DNA of 64,000 nucleotides. It comes from Novosphingobium huizhouense. Its GTDB lineage: Bacteria; Pseudomonadota; Alphaproteobacteria; Sphingomonadales; Sphingomonadaceae. The stretch is taken from NCBI RefSeq assembly GCF_020179475.1, contig NZ_JAILXZ010000004.1:62001-126000 (forward strand), given 5' to 3'. Of the stretch, positions 16,602-24,433 are shown piece after piece (the stretch's first letter is position 1; each line of letters starts with the position of its first letter). The notes beneath the pieces are model-generated. The model was not told the DNA's origin, did no database searches, and saw only the letters and a list, made by a program, of their open reading frames with translations. Position numbers and translations under genes: made by a program.

Positions 16602-17465
16602 TCAGCCGGTCGGCGCGCGTCCCCGCTCGCACGCGCCCAGGCTCTGCCGGGCAAAGGCGTAGTCGTCGGCCGCCGCGGCCTGCGCGCCCGCCCCGTCCGA
16701 AATGTTGGCGCGCGCCGGAAGCGTCTGCGGCAGGAAGCAGGCGAGACGGTACCAGGCCAGCGTTTCGGGCGCGGGGCTGCGCGCGGACTGGTCGACGATC
16801 TCGCCGAAGCTCACCCCCCAGCTGCGCGCCATGCCGGGGCGGCGGATGATCGACAGCGCCGCCGGCCGCCCGCCTTCGGTGGCGAGGAACACCTGCGTCT
16901 CGCCCTCCCCGGCGAGGTTGCCCGGCACGTGCAGCGCCTCGCGCACGCCCTTCACCACCGGCGGCGCATCGGGCGAAAGCTTCTCGGTCAGGATCGCGCG
17001 CAGGCGCGCCTCGCGCGCGGCCGACCAGGAAAGCATCGCGTCGGGCGCGCTCAGCAGCAGCTCGCCCGTCCGGCCGGCGACGGTGTGGCCGATCACCAGC
17101 ACGTCGGCCTTGGCGAGGCGGGGCAGGCGGCCTTTCGCATCGAGCGGCACGTCGGCGAGGAAGCGGATCGATTCGCCAAGGTCGCTGCCGGCAAGGACCG
17201 CGCTGGTGCGCGCCTCGACGTAGACCCGCGCCTGTCCTGCGGCGAGGCCGGGCGAGCGCTCGGGCTCGAGCCGCGCCACCTTGCGCACTTGCGCGCGGGC
17301 GACGAGATCGGCCGGCAGGACCAGGTCGACGAGATCGGCATAGCGCAGCGGATCGGGCGCGACCGCTTCGGATTGCGCGGGATTCGGCGGAGTCTGGGCG
17401 ATTGCGGCGAACGGCAGGGCCAGCGCGGCGCAGCTGGCGGCAAGAAGGGGCGAGCGGGGGATCAT
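16602..17465 (-). CDS. secreted protein of unknown function, 287 aa
   Basis: The protein starts with a clear signal peptide (LLAASCAALALPFAAIAQ, cleavage near AIA-QT). The mature part is an alpha/beta mixture with no membrane helix. It contains ADLVARAQVRKVARLEPER, which suggests an OB- or barrel-like beginning, then VLVIGHTVAGRTGELLL and a C-terminal helical region with two cysteines (ACFLP, LGACERG) that may form a disulfide. I do not recognise a catalytic motif. It looks like a conserved periplasmic protein of this group, but the assignment is only by general appearance. It lies 115 nt upstream of hom on the same strand and may be co-transcribed. The 356-nt region beyond its start separates it from the divergent tonB operon. 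Confidence 0.75.
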   Translation of the reverse strand: MIPRSPLLAASCAALALPFAAIAQTPPNPAQSEAVAPDPLRYADLVDLVLPADLVARAQVRKVARLEPERSPGLAAGQARVYVEARTSAVLAGSDLGESIRFLADVPLDAKGRLPRLAKADVLVIGHTVAGRTGELLLSAPDAMLSWSAAREARLRAILTEKLSPDAPPVVKGVREALHVPGNLAGEGETQVFLATEGGRPAALSIIRRPGMARSWGVSFGEIVDQSARSPAPETLAWYRLACFLPQTLPARANISDGAGAQAAAADDYAFARQSLGACERGRAPTG

Positions 17466-17611
17466 CGGCGGTCCTGTGCTGTCGGCGAGCCATGCGCGCA
17501 GCGCGCGGGCAGGCCCGGGAAACTGCCGAAGCCAAGCCCGGCAAGCGTGAATCGGAACTTAACCGATAAAGCATTTGCGCACCCCCTGCATCGGCGTTAA
17601 AGCTCGCGGAA

Positions 17612-17639
17612 ATCGGGCAAGACATAAAAAATGCCCGAT
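17612..17639. promoter_or_regulatory. inverted repeat in the tonB upstream region
   Basis: Arms ATCGGGCA (17612-17619) and TGCCCGAT (17632-17639) are perfect 8-bp complements around AGACATAAAAAA. It could be an operator, or a hairpin in a long leader RNA. The A-rich loop reads as a T-run on the other strand but lies inside the loop, so it is not an ordinary terminator. Confidence 0.35.
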
Positions 17640-17761
17640 AAAGCCGCCGCCGGGCTCCTTGCGCCCGATGTCGGCGGACCGGGTTTGCCGGCAGGGTGGA
17701 TAGATTTCGCTGGATTGGCCGATCGGAGGGAACGGTGATTCCCCCCGCGGCTCCGTTTTGT

Positions 17762-17794
17762 CCCGTCCCGTTCGTCTGCGGGTTGCGGGACGGG
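17762..17794 (+). promoter_or_regulatory. leader hairpin just upstream of tonB
   Basis: CCCGTCCCG (17762-17770) and CGGGACGGG (17786-17794) form a perfect 9-bp stem with a 15-nt loop. It ends 27 nt before the tonB start codon, close enough to affect translation or messenger stability. No T-run follows, so it is not an intrinsic terminator. Confidence 0.4.
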
Positions 17795-17821
17795 GTGGAA
17801 GATCAGGAGTTATGGAGCTGA

Positions 17822-18478
17822 ATGGCATACGCTGACCAACAGATGAGCGGTAACAAGATCACCGCGCTCATCGTCGTTGCTCTTCTTCATGTCGTCGTCG
17901 GCTATGCGCTGGTCACTGGCCTCGCGTATTCGGCGTTCAAGAAGATCAAAGAGGTGACCACGGCGGTCAAGATCGACCCGGAGAAGACTCCGCCGCCGCC
18001 GCCGCCACCACCGCCGAAGGATGCGCCGCCGCCGCCGCCGATCGTGGCGCCGCCGCCGCCGGTCAGCTTCAACACGCCGGTGGTCAACCAGGTGGAGACG
18101 GTGGCTACGCCGCCGCCGCCCGCACCGCCGCCGGTGGTCGTGCTTCCCCCGCCGCCGGCTGCCCCGCCGCCGGCTCCCCCGCCGCCGACCCCGGGCACCC
18201 CCAAGGGTCGCCCCGGCGAGTGGGTCACGACCAACGACTATCCGTCGCGCGCCCTGCGCGAGGAGCGTGAAGGCGTGACCGGGTTCAAGCTCGACTACGA
18301 CGCGACGGGCAAGCCGACCAACTGCACCATCGTCCGTTCGAGCGGCAGCCCGGACCTTGACGATGCCACCTGCCAGAACCTGATGCGCCGCGCGCGCTTC
18401 AAGCCCGGCACGCAGAACGGTCAGCCGGTCGGCGCATCGTACAGCAGCTCTGTCCGCTGGGTCATCCCGAAGGACTGA
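17822..18478 (+). CDS. tonB: energy transducer TonB
   Basis: TonB couples the inner-membrane proton-motive force, through ExbB and ExbD, to active transport by outer-membrane receptors. The 218-residue protein has one N-terminal membrane helix (about 12-36, ITALIVVALLHVVVGYALV), a long proline-rich periplasmic spacer (about 55-135, mainly PPPPPP runs) and a C-terminal TonB domain (about 138-218). The C-terminal domain has NDYPSRALREE, a cysteine pair (TNCTI and DATCQN) and ends with SSVRWVIPKD. GGAG lies 4 nt before the start codon. It heads an operon with exbB and two exbD genes. The proline codons give a visible GCC/CCG triplet repeat that is coding, not a microsatellite element. Confidence 0.95.
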   Translation: MAYADQQMSGNKITALIVVALLHVVVGYALVTGLAYSAFKKIKEVTTAVKIDPEKTPPPPPPPPPKDAPPPPPIVAPPPPVSFNTPVVNQVETVATPPPPAPPPVVVLPPPPAAPPPAPPPPTPGTPKGRPGEWVTTNDYPSRALREEREGVTGFKLDYDATGKPTNCTIVRSSGSPDLDDATCQNLMRRARFKPGTQNGQPVGASYSSSVRWVIPKD

Positions 18479-18489
18479 CGATTTGGGCA

Positions 18490-18509
18490 GGGGCCTTCTC
18501 TCCGGCCCC
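18490..18509 (+). other. tonB-exbB intergenic hairpin
   Basis: GGGGCC and GGCCCC form a 6-bp stem around an 8-nt loop 11 nt after the tonB stop. No T-run follows. It may stabilise or process the operon messenger, or partly reduce downstream transcription. Confidence 0.3.
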
Positions 18510-18564
18510 CGCCATTCCCTTGATCGCCTTCGGGCAGCTATGAATTCTTGAGAGGAAGATCCGA

Positions 18565-19323
18565 ATGCTTATCCAGACGCTCGCCGCGGCCGCGACCAAT
18601 GCTGCGCCGCAGAACAAGTTCGGCTTCGTCGAAGCCCTCCAGGCCGGCGGTTTCATCTCCTACGCCACGGTCATCATCCTCGGCATCATGTCGTTTGGTT
18701 CGTTCTTCATCCTGTTCACCAAGTTCTTCGAGCAGTCGAAGATCATGAACCAGTACAAGAACAACGTCGCCACCTTCTGGCGCGCCGGCACCATCAAGGA
18801 AGGCGCGACCAAGCTCGAGAAGAACTCGGCCTGGCGCCAGATCGTCGACGACGGCATCGCCGCCGAAGACCAGGTCACCAAGATGGACGCCACCGAAGCC
18901 CACGACTGGCTGCACGGCTCGCTCGCCCGCTCGGAAGCGACCATCAACGCCAAGCTCGCCGGCGGCCTGCCGTTCCTCGCGACCGTCGGTGCGACCGCGC
19001 CGTTCATCGGTCTGTTCGGTACCGTGGTCGGCATCTACCGCGCGCTGATCGCGATCGGTCTCGCCGGTTCGGCCTCGATCGACAAGGTCGCAGGCCCGGT
19101 CGGTGAAGCGCTGATCATGACCGCGCTCGGTCTGCTCGTCGCGGTTCCCGCGGTGCTCGCCTACAACTACCTGCAGAGCCGCAACAAGCGCATTGCCGAA
19201 ATGCTGACCGGCTTCAGCACCGACGTGCTCGCCAACATCGCCTCGAAGGGCGTGGTCAAGCCGTCGGTTCCGGTTGCCGCGGCGAAGCCCGCTGCTGCCC
19301 CGGCCGCTCCGGTCAAGAAGTAA
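18565..19323 (+). CDS. exbB: TonB-system proton channel protein ExbB
   Basis: ExbB is the membrane scaffold and proton-channel subunit of the Ton motor, of the MotA/TolQ/ExbB family. The 252-residue protein shows three membrane segments: about 31-50 (TVIILGIMSFGSFFILF), about 132-160 (PFLATVGATAPFIGLFGTVV) and about 178-200 (IMTALGLLVAVPAVLAYN). The conserved glycine- and threonine-rich motif of the second and third helices is intact. The N-terminus may be longer than the core and includes a short periplasmic tail. AGAGGAAGATCCGA precedes the ATG. It lies 86 nt after tonB and 129 nt before the first exbD. An Ala/Pro-rich tail ends the protein. Confidence 0.95.
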   Translation: MLIQTLAAAATNAAPQNKFGFVEALQAGGFISYATVIILGIMSFGSFFILFTKFFEQSKIMNQYKNNVATFWRAGTIKEGATKLEKNSAWRQIVDDGIAAEDQVTKMDATEAHDWLHGSLARSEATINAKLAGGLPFLATVGATAPFIGLFGTVVGIYRALIAIGLAGSASIDKVAGPVGEALIMTALGLLVAVPAVLAYNYLQSRNKRIAEMLTGFSTDVLANIASKGVVKPSVPVAAAKPAAAPAAPVKK

Positions 19324-19389
19324 GCTGAAAGTCCCAGGCGCGGCGGACTCCCCCGTCGCGTCCGGTTTCCGGAAACGCGGATCTTCCCC

Positions 19390-19414
19390 GGGGGCTCGGT
19401 CCCTCCAGGCCCCC
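19390..19414 (+). other. exbB-exbD intergenic hairpin
   Basis: GGGGGC (19390-19395) and GCCCCC (19409-19414) form a 6-bp stem in the 129-nt exbB-exbD gap. No T-run follows. It probably affects messenger stability, or the ratio of ExbB to ExbD, but this is inference. Confidence 0.25.
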
Positions 19415-19452
19415 GGCGGACCCCGCGGCTCAGAACGGATAGGATGTAACCA

Positions 19453-19980
19453 ATGGCAATGTCTGTAGGCGGCGGCGGCGAAGAACGCCCGATGTCGGAC
19501 ATCAATACCACGCCGCTCGTGGACGTGATGCTCGTGCTGCTGATCATCTTCCTCATCGCGGTCCCGGTCGCGATCCAGACCGTCGAGAAGCTCAAGGTTC
19601 CCGTCCTCGCCTCCGAAGAGACCCAGGACAAGGTGGAAAACCTTCTGCTCGCCGTGGTCTCGACCGACGAGGCCGGCCGCGTTCCCGGTCAGCCGGGCTA
19701 TGCGGGCTCCTCGCCGGTCGGCGAATGCCGCGTCTATATCAACAACACGACTCCGGTGGACAGCACCGAGCTTGCCAAGCAGGCGTTCGATCGGCTCGAC
19801 GCAATCGTGAAGCGTGAAGGCGGCGCGGCCAACATGGACCCGGACAAGATCCCCGAAGTGCACATCCGCGGCGACGTCCACGTTCCCTGGAAGTGCATCG
19901 CCGGCGCGATCTACAACGTGCAGATCGCGGGCTATCCCAAGGTCGGCTTCATCTCGACCCCGGTCGATCCGAACGGCTAA
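19453..19980 (+). CDS. exbD: TonB-system protein ExbD, first copy
   Basis: ExbD is the single-helix subunit that carries the proton-path aspartate. The motif INTTPLVDVMLVLL puts that aspartate at D24, followed by one membrane helix to about residue 44. The periplasmic domain is longer than in the second copy (175 residues in all) and contains an insert around AGRVPGQPGYAGSSPVGECR. Two cysteines (GECRVY and PWKCIAG) could form a disulfide. It lies between exbB and a second exbD, suggesting a hetero-oligomeric ExbD pair. Confidence 0.95.
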   Translation: MAMSVGGGGEERPMSDINTTPLVDVMLVLLIIFLIAVPVAIQTVEKLKVPVLASEETQDKVENLLLAVVSTDEAGRVPGQPGYAGSSPVGECRVYINNTTPVDSTELAKQAFDRLDAIVKREGGAANMDPDKIPEVHIRGDVHVPWKCIAGAIYNVQIAGYPKVGFISTPVDPNG

Positions 19981-20049
19981 GCCGACTGCCGAACTGGCGC
20001 GGAGGCCGCGAGGCTTCCCGCCAGCCGAGAGCGAACAGGAGTACACACC

Positions 20050-20481
20050 ATGGCAATGAGCGGCGGCAAGGACGATGGCTCGCCGATGATGGAAATGAAC
20101 ACGACGCCGTTGATCGACGTCATGCTCGTTCTCCTCATCATGTTCATTATCACCATCCCCGTGGCCACCCACTCGGTTAACGTGAATCTTCCGCAGTCGA
20201 CGCCGCCGAAGAACAACGTCAAGGTGGACCCGGTGAAGAACAAGCTGGTCCTCACCCAGGCCAACCAGATTCTCTGGAACGGCTCGCCGATCACCAGCAG
20301 CAACCTCGTGTCGCTGCTCCAGGCGACCAAGGCGATGAAGCCCGAGCCGGAACTGCAGTTCCAGCCCGAAGCCTTCGCCAACTACGAGATGGCGAACTAC
20401 GTCCTCAAGATCATCACCGATTCGAAGGTGAGCAAGTTCGGCTTCGTCGGCAACGAGAACTACGCGACCTTCGCGAAGTGA
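20050..20481 (+). CDS. exbD: TonB-system protein ExbD, second copy
   Basis: This 143-residue ExbD has the canonical MNTTPLIDVMLVLLIMF helix with the proton-path aspartate at D23. The periplasmic domain (about residues 47-143) is shorter than that of the first copy and lacks its cysteines. The gene follows the first exbD by 69 nt and ends the operon at a good terminator. The two copies share the start MAMS and the helix motif but differ in the periplasmic part, so they are probably not redundant. The order tonB-exbB-exbD-exbD is common in TonB systems of sphingomonads. Confidence 0.95.
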   Translation: MAMSGGKDDGSPMMEMNTTPLIDVMLVLLIMFIITIPVATHSVNVNLPQSTPPKNNVKVDPVKNKLVLTQANQILWNGSPITSSNLVSLLQATKAMKPEPELQFQPEAFANYEMANYVLKIITDSKVSKFGFVGNENYATFAK

Positions 20482-20516
20482 CCGGCTGACGATCCGCAAC
20501 GGATCGGACACGAAGA

Positions 20517-20545
20517 GGGGGCGGAGCGATCCGCCCCCTTTCTCG
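20517..20545 (+). terminator. intrinsic terminator of the tonB-exbBDD operon
   Basis: A perfect 9-bp stem (GGGGGCGGA / TCCGCCCCC) with a GCGA tetraloop is followed by TTTCTCG. The GGA-GCGA-TCC top is the same as in the rpoC terminator at 10387-10416. The T-tract is short. Confidence 0.75.
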
Positions 20546-20665
20546 TTGGCGCGATCCCTGTTCAGCCCGGAGATCCACGAAGAGCCCGCCGGGCCTCGCC
20601 TGTCGCAGCACCGTCAATTCCTTCGCAAGCGGCGCATGGGCTCGGTCGCGCGCTCGGCAGCGGCC

Positions 20666-23095
20666 TCAATCGCGCGTCGGCCGCATCGCCGCCGCCGCCA
20701 GGCTCTCGGCTTCGACCAGAAGCTCGTCGTCCGCAGCGCCCGCGGGCAGCGTCTCGCGCCCGATCATCACGAGCACCGGCACGGCGAGCGGCGTCACCCG
20801 GTCGAGCTCGACGTGGACCAGCTGGCCCGCGGCGCGGTCGAGCAGGTCGGCCAGCCGCCCCACATCGGTCATCCGCGTGCGCGCGTCGGCCCAGGCCGCC
20901 TCGATCAGCACGTGGTCCGGCTCGTACTTGCGCAGCACGTCGTAGATGAGGTCGGTCGAGAAGGTGACCTGCCGCCCGGACTTGCGCTTGCCGGGGTGCT
21001 GGCGTTCGACCAGCCCGCCGATCACCGCCACCTCGCGAAAGGCGCGGCGCAGCAGATAGGAGTTCTGCACCCATTCCACGAATTCGTGGGTCAGGATCGC
21101 CGGGCTCAGCATCGCCGCCGGGTCCTTGACCGGCTTCAGTCCCCATACCGCCAGCGCATAGTCGTTTGCGACGAAGCCCAGCGGCCCCAGCCCCGCATCC
21201 TCCATCCGCCGGGTGATCAGCATTCCCAGCGACTGGTTCGCGTTCCACCCCTCGAACGTGTAGTACACGGTATAGGCGCGCCCGCCGTGGGGGAAGCTTT
21301 CCACCAGCAGCTCGCCCGGCGCGGGCAGGCGGCTGCGCCAGTCCTGCACTTCCAGCCATTCGCGCACGTCGTCGGGCAGCCGCGCCCAGCCCGCCCGATC
21401 CGCCAGCAGCGCCTGCACCCGGTCGGCAAGGTGGGTGGTCAGCGGCAGGCGCGCGCCCATGTAGCTCGGGATCTGGCCCGCCGACTTGGCCGCGCGCACC
21501 ACGATCTCCAGATCGCGCAAGCTTTCGACTTCGAGGTCCATCCCGGCGAAACGGAAGGTGTCCCCCGGCCGCAGCGAAGCGCCGAAGTTCTCCTCGACCT
21601 TGCCCAGCGCGCGCCCGTTGCGGAAGCGCACCTCCAGCATCTCGGAATCGACGATGATCCCGGCATTGAGCCGATGCCGCGCGGCGTGTTCGGGGTGGGT
21701 CAGCCGCCATACGCCGTCGCGCCCGCGCACGATCCGCTTGAACCGGTCGTAGGCGCGCAGCGCGTAGCCGCCCGTCGCCACGAACTCGAGCACGCGGCCC
21801 CACGCCGCCTCGTCCACCCAGGCATAGGCATGGCTTGAGCGGACTTCCGCCAGCAGCGCCGCCTCCTCGAAGGGCCCGGCACAGGCGCAGGCCATCACGT
21901 GCTGCGCCAGCACGTCGAGCGCGCCGGGGCGGAAGTCCTCGCCATCGCGCCGGCCCTGGTCGACCGCATCCTTGGCCGCCAGCGCCTCGAGGAACTCGAA
22001 GCGGTTGCCCGGCACCAGCAGCGCCCGGCTCGGCGCGTCGAGCCGATGGTTGGCGCGCCCGATCCGCTGCAGCAGGCGCGACGATCCCTTGGGCGCGCCC
22101 ATCTGCACCACCATGTCGATGTCGCCCCAGTCGACGCCGAGGTCGAGGCTCGCGGTCGCGACCAGCGCGCGCAGCTCGCCGCGCGCCATCGCCCCCTCCA
22201 CCTTGCGCCGCGCTTCCCTGGACAGCGAGCCGTGGTGGATGCCGATCGGCAGCTTGTCCTCGTTCACGTCCCACAGCAGCTGGAAGATGTACTCGGCGAG
22301 GAAGCGCGTGTTGGTGAAGATCAGCGTCGTGCGGTTGGCCTTGATCGCGGCATAGAGCTGCGGCACCGCCCAGGCGGCGGCGTGCCCGCCCCACGGCACG
22401 CGCTCGCCATCGGGCACCAGGATCTCGACCTCGGCCGGCGCCCCCGCCTCGCCCTCGACCAGCGCGACGGCGTCGATCTCGCCCCACGGCGCCAGCCAGG
22501 CGCGGAACGCCTCCGGGTCGGCGACCGTCGCCGACAGCGCCGCGCGCCGCATCTCGGGGGCCAGCGCCTGCAGCCGCGCCAGCGACAGCGCCAGCAGGTC
22601 GCCGCGCTTGCCCGTGGCGAAGGCGTGGACCTCGTCGATCACCACCCGCTTGAGCGAGGCGAACATCGCGGCCGCCTCGGGGTAGCTCAGCAGCAGCGAC
22701 AGCGATTCTGGCGTGGTCAGCAGCACGTGCGGCGGGCGGGCGCGCTGGCGCGCCTTGCGGTCGGACGGGGTGTCGCCGCTGCGCGTCTCGACCCGGATCG
22801 ACAGTGCCATCTCCTCGATCGGGGTAAGCAGGTTGCGCTGCACGTCGTGCGCCAGCGCCTTTAGCGGCGAAACGTAGAGCGTGTGCAGCCCCTCGCCCGG
22901 CGCCTGCCCGCCCGCGAAATCGGCCAGCGTCGGCAGGAACCCCGCCAGCGTCTTGCCCGCGCCGGTATCCGCCACCAGCAGCGCGTGCAGGTTCGCGCGC
23001 GCCGCCGCCAGCATTTCGCGCTGGTGTCGCCGCACCCGCCAGCCGCGCCCTGCGAACCAGTCCTCGATCACCTGCGGCAGCGCATCGTCGTCCAT
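20666..23095 (-). CDS. Lhr-like DEXH-box ATP-dependent helicase
   Basis: This 809-residue protein is an SF2 helicase of the Lhr-like, ligase-associated DEXH type. The Q-region and Walker A read RRHQ then ADTGAGKT with K48; the Walker B is IDEVH; motif III is SATVADPE. The second RecA domain shows TNTRFLAEY and RIGRANHRLD. A long C-terminal domain includes EVRFRNGRALGKVEENF and AVWGLKPVKDPAAML. In many proteobacteria this helicase gene lies beside an ATP-dependent DNA ligase and a beta-CASP nuclease, acting in DNA repair. Neither partner is near it here. The start MDDDALPQ at 23095 is preferred to a 12-residue extension. It converges with the tonB operon and diverges from the BON-domain gene. 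Confidence 0.9.
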   Translation of the reverse strand: MDDDALPQVIEDWFAGRGWRVRRHQREMLAAARANLHALLVADTGAGKTLAGFLPTLADFAGGQAPGEGLHTLYVSPLKALAHDVQRNLLTPIEEMALSIRVETRSGDTPSDRKARQRARPPHVLLTTPESLSLLLSYPEAAAMFASLKRVVIDEVHAFATGKRGDLLALSLARLQALAPEMRRAALSATVADPEAFRAWLAPWGEIDAVALVEGEAGAPAEVEILVPDGERVPWGGHAAAWAVPQLYAAIKANRTTLIFTNTRFLAEYIFQLLWDVNEDKLPIGIHHGSLSREARRKVEGAMARGELRALVATASLDLGVDWGDIDMVVQMGAPKGSSRLLQRIGRANHRLDAPSRALLVPGNRFEFLEALAAKDAVDQGRRDGEDFRPGALDVLAQHVMACACAGPFEEAALLAEVRSSHAYAWVDEAAWGRVLEFVATGGYALRAYDRFKRIVRGRDGVWRLTHPEHAARHRLNAGIIVDSEMLEVRFRNGRALGKVEENFGASLRPGDTFRFAGMDLEVESLRDLEIVVRAAKSAGQIPSYMGARLPLTTHLADRVQALLADRAGWARLPDDVREWLEVQDWRSRLPAPGELLVESFPHGGRAYTVYYTFEGWNANQSLGMLITRRMEDAGLGPLGFVANDYALAVWGLKPVKDPAAMLSPAILTHEFVEWVQNSYLLRRAFREVAVIGGLVERQHPGKRKSGRQVTFSTDLIYDVLRKYEPDHVLIEAAWADARTRMTDVGRLADLLDRAAGQLVHVELDRVTPLAVPVLVMIGRETLPAGAADDELLVEAESLAAAAMRPTRD

Positions 23096-23286
23096 CACGC
23101 CGACCCTAACGCACGCGAGGGCGTTCCGCACCCGTCCCGCGCGGGCTGCGACGAGGCGGCAGCGGCCTGCGACCGGCGCGCGGCGCCGGCGGCACAGGCC
23201 CCGCGCCCGCCCGTTGCATCAGCAGAGCACCCGGCGGCCGGTTCCGCCTGCCGGCGCCTGCCCAACCCGACGAGGAGAGAAAGGCC

Positions 23287-24366
23287 ATGACCGACCGCTA
23301 CGACTGGGAGCGCGACGAAGCGCTCAAGCGCGATCGCGACCCGCGCAACATGCGCAGCAACGACTATTCCGGGCAGCAGTACGGCGGCTCGCGCCAGCGC
23401 TGGGACGCCGACGAGCGCGCCGAGGAACGCGCCTCGGCCGCGAACCGCTACGGTCACGGCTACGACAACCGCGACGATTACCGTAGCGACTTCGGTCACC
23501 GTGATCGTGACCGCGATCGCGAGCGTGAGCAGGACAACCGCAGGCGCCAGGGCGGCGGGCGCATGGGCGGCTTCGGCAGCGAATATTATGGCGGAAGCCA
23601 AGGCGGCGGCGGCCAGACCGGCGACTATTTCGGTCCGGGCGACTTCGGCTCGGGCAGCCATGCCTATGCGGCCAACTGGGACCGCGGCTATGGCGCCTCG
23701 CGCACCAGCTATCCGGGCGAGCGCGACCAGACCGGTTATGGCGGCCGGGGCGGCTACGGCGCACGCCAGGCAACGCAGCGCCAGGGAGGCATGCGCCAGA
23801 TGGGCGGGGGCAGCAGCAGCTATCAGCCGGGCGAAGGCTATGCGCGCGAGGACATGCACCGCGGCTTCCTCGATCGCGCCGCCGACGAGGTGATGTCGTG
23901 GTGGGGCGACGAGGACGCCGCGCGCCGCCGCGAGCAGGATGCGCGCGAGGACCATCGCGGGCGCGGCCCGTCCGACTACACCCGCTCGGACGAGCGCATC
24001 CGCGAGGACGCCAACGACCGCCTGACCGACGATTGGCGCGTCGATGCCCGCCGCATCAGCGTCGCGGTCGAGAACGGCGAAGTGACGCTCACCGGCACCG
24101 TCGGCAACCGCCAGGAGAAGCACCGCGCCGAGGAATGCGTCGAACGCGTCTCGGGGGTGAAGCACGTGCAGAACAACCTGCGCGTCGAAGGCACCGGAAC
24201 GGGAACCGGCAGCGGCGCCAGCGGCGGCGCGAGCACGGCGTCGACGTCGCAGGGCAGCGCCTTCGGCTATCGCAGCGAGCTCGATCGCGACGCCGCCGAA
24301 AAGCGTACCGGCGCCACCGCGGGGACGACCGGCAGCAGCGCGACCACGCCCGAAAAGCGCGACTGA
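23287..24366 (+). CDS. BON-domain protein with long Arg/Gly/Asp/Tyr-rich N-terminal region
   Basis: The first about 230 residues are low-complexity and rich in R, D, G, Y and S (for example RDRDREREQ, GGRMGGFGSEYYGGSQ), likely disordered. A BON domain follows at about residues 237-300 (DRLTDDWRVDARRISVAVEN, then GEVTLTGTVGNRQEKHRAEE). A Gly/Thr/Ser-rich tail ends it. BON domains bind membranes or phospholipid and often occur in envelope-stress proteins such as OsmY, but this copy has no signal peptide, so a cytoplasmic role is likely. The ribosome site is strong (GAGGAGAGAAAGGCC before the ATG). The composition resembles stress-induced proteins of sphingomonads. It converges with the isoaspartyl peptidase gene across a terminator. 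Confidence 0.8.
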   Translation: MTDRYDWERDEALKRDRDPRNMRSNDYSGQQYGGSRQRWDADERAEERASAANRYGHGYDNRDDYRSDFGHRDRDRDREREQDNRRRQGGGRMGGFGSEYYGGSQGGGGQTGDYFGPGDFGSGSHAYAANWDRGYGASRTSYPGERDQTGYGGRGGYGARQATQRQGGMRQMGGGSSSYQPGEGYAREDMHRGFLDRAADEVMSWWGDEDAARRREQDAREDHRGRGPSDYTRSDERIREDANDRLTDDWRVDARRISVAVENGEVTLTGTVGNRQEKHRAEECVERVSGVKHVQNNLRVEGTGTGTGSGASGGASTASTSQGSAFGYRSELDRDAAEKRTGATAGTTGSSATTPEKRD

Positions 24367-24387
24367 TCGCGGCACGCGGTCGACGAG

Positions 24388-24423
24388 GGGCGCGGGGTGG
24401 CAGAGGCCATACCCGCGCCCTTT
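24388..24423. terminator. terminator-like hairpin between convergent genes
   Basis: GGGCGCGGG (24388-24396) pairs with CCCGCGCCC (24412-24420) over 9 bp, followed by TTT. One bulged G allows a further pair. It lies 21 nt after the BON-domain gene and 10 nt before the convergent peptidase gene, so it may serve the plus strand. Confidence 0.55.
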
Positions 24424-24433
24424 GCGCGTGCGC

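Larger units (their letters stand above)
17466..17821 (+). other. 356-nt non-coding region between divergent units, tonB leader
   Basis: No gene was found here. It contains the perfect inverted repeat ATCGGGCA / TGCCCGAT (17612-17639, 12-nt A-rich loop), a 10-bp direct repeat CCGATAAAGC at 17563-17572 and 17635-17644, and a perfect 9-bp hairpin CCCGTCCCG / CGGGACGGG (17762-17794) just before the tonB ribosome site. A clear -35/-10 pair was not found. The region must hold promoters for tonB and for the divergent secreted-protein gene. Confidence 0.5.

Noticed and set aside
18000..18190. dense CCG/GCC triplet repeat
   Set aside because: It codes the proline-rich periplasmic spacer of TonB and is not a mobile or regulatory repeat.
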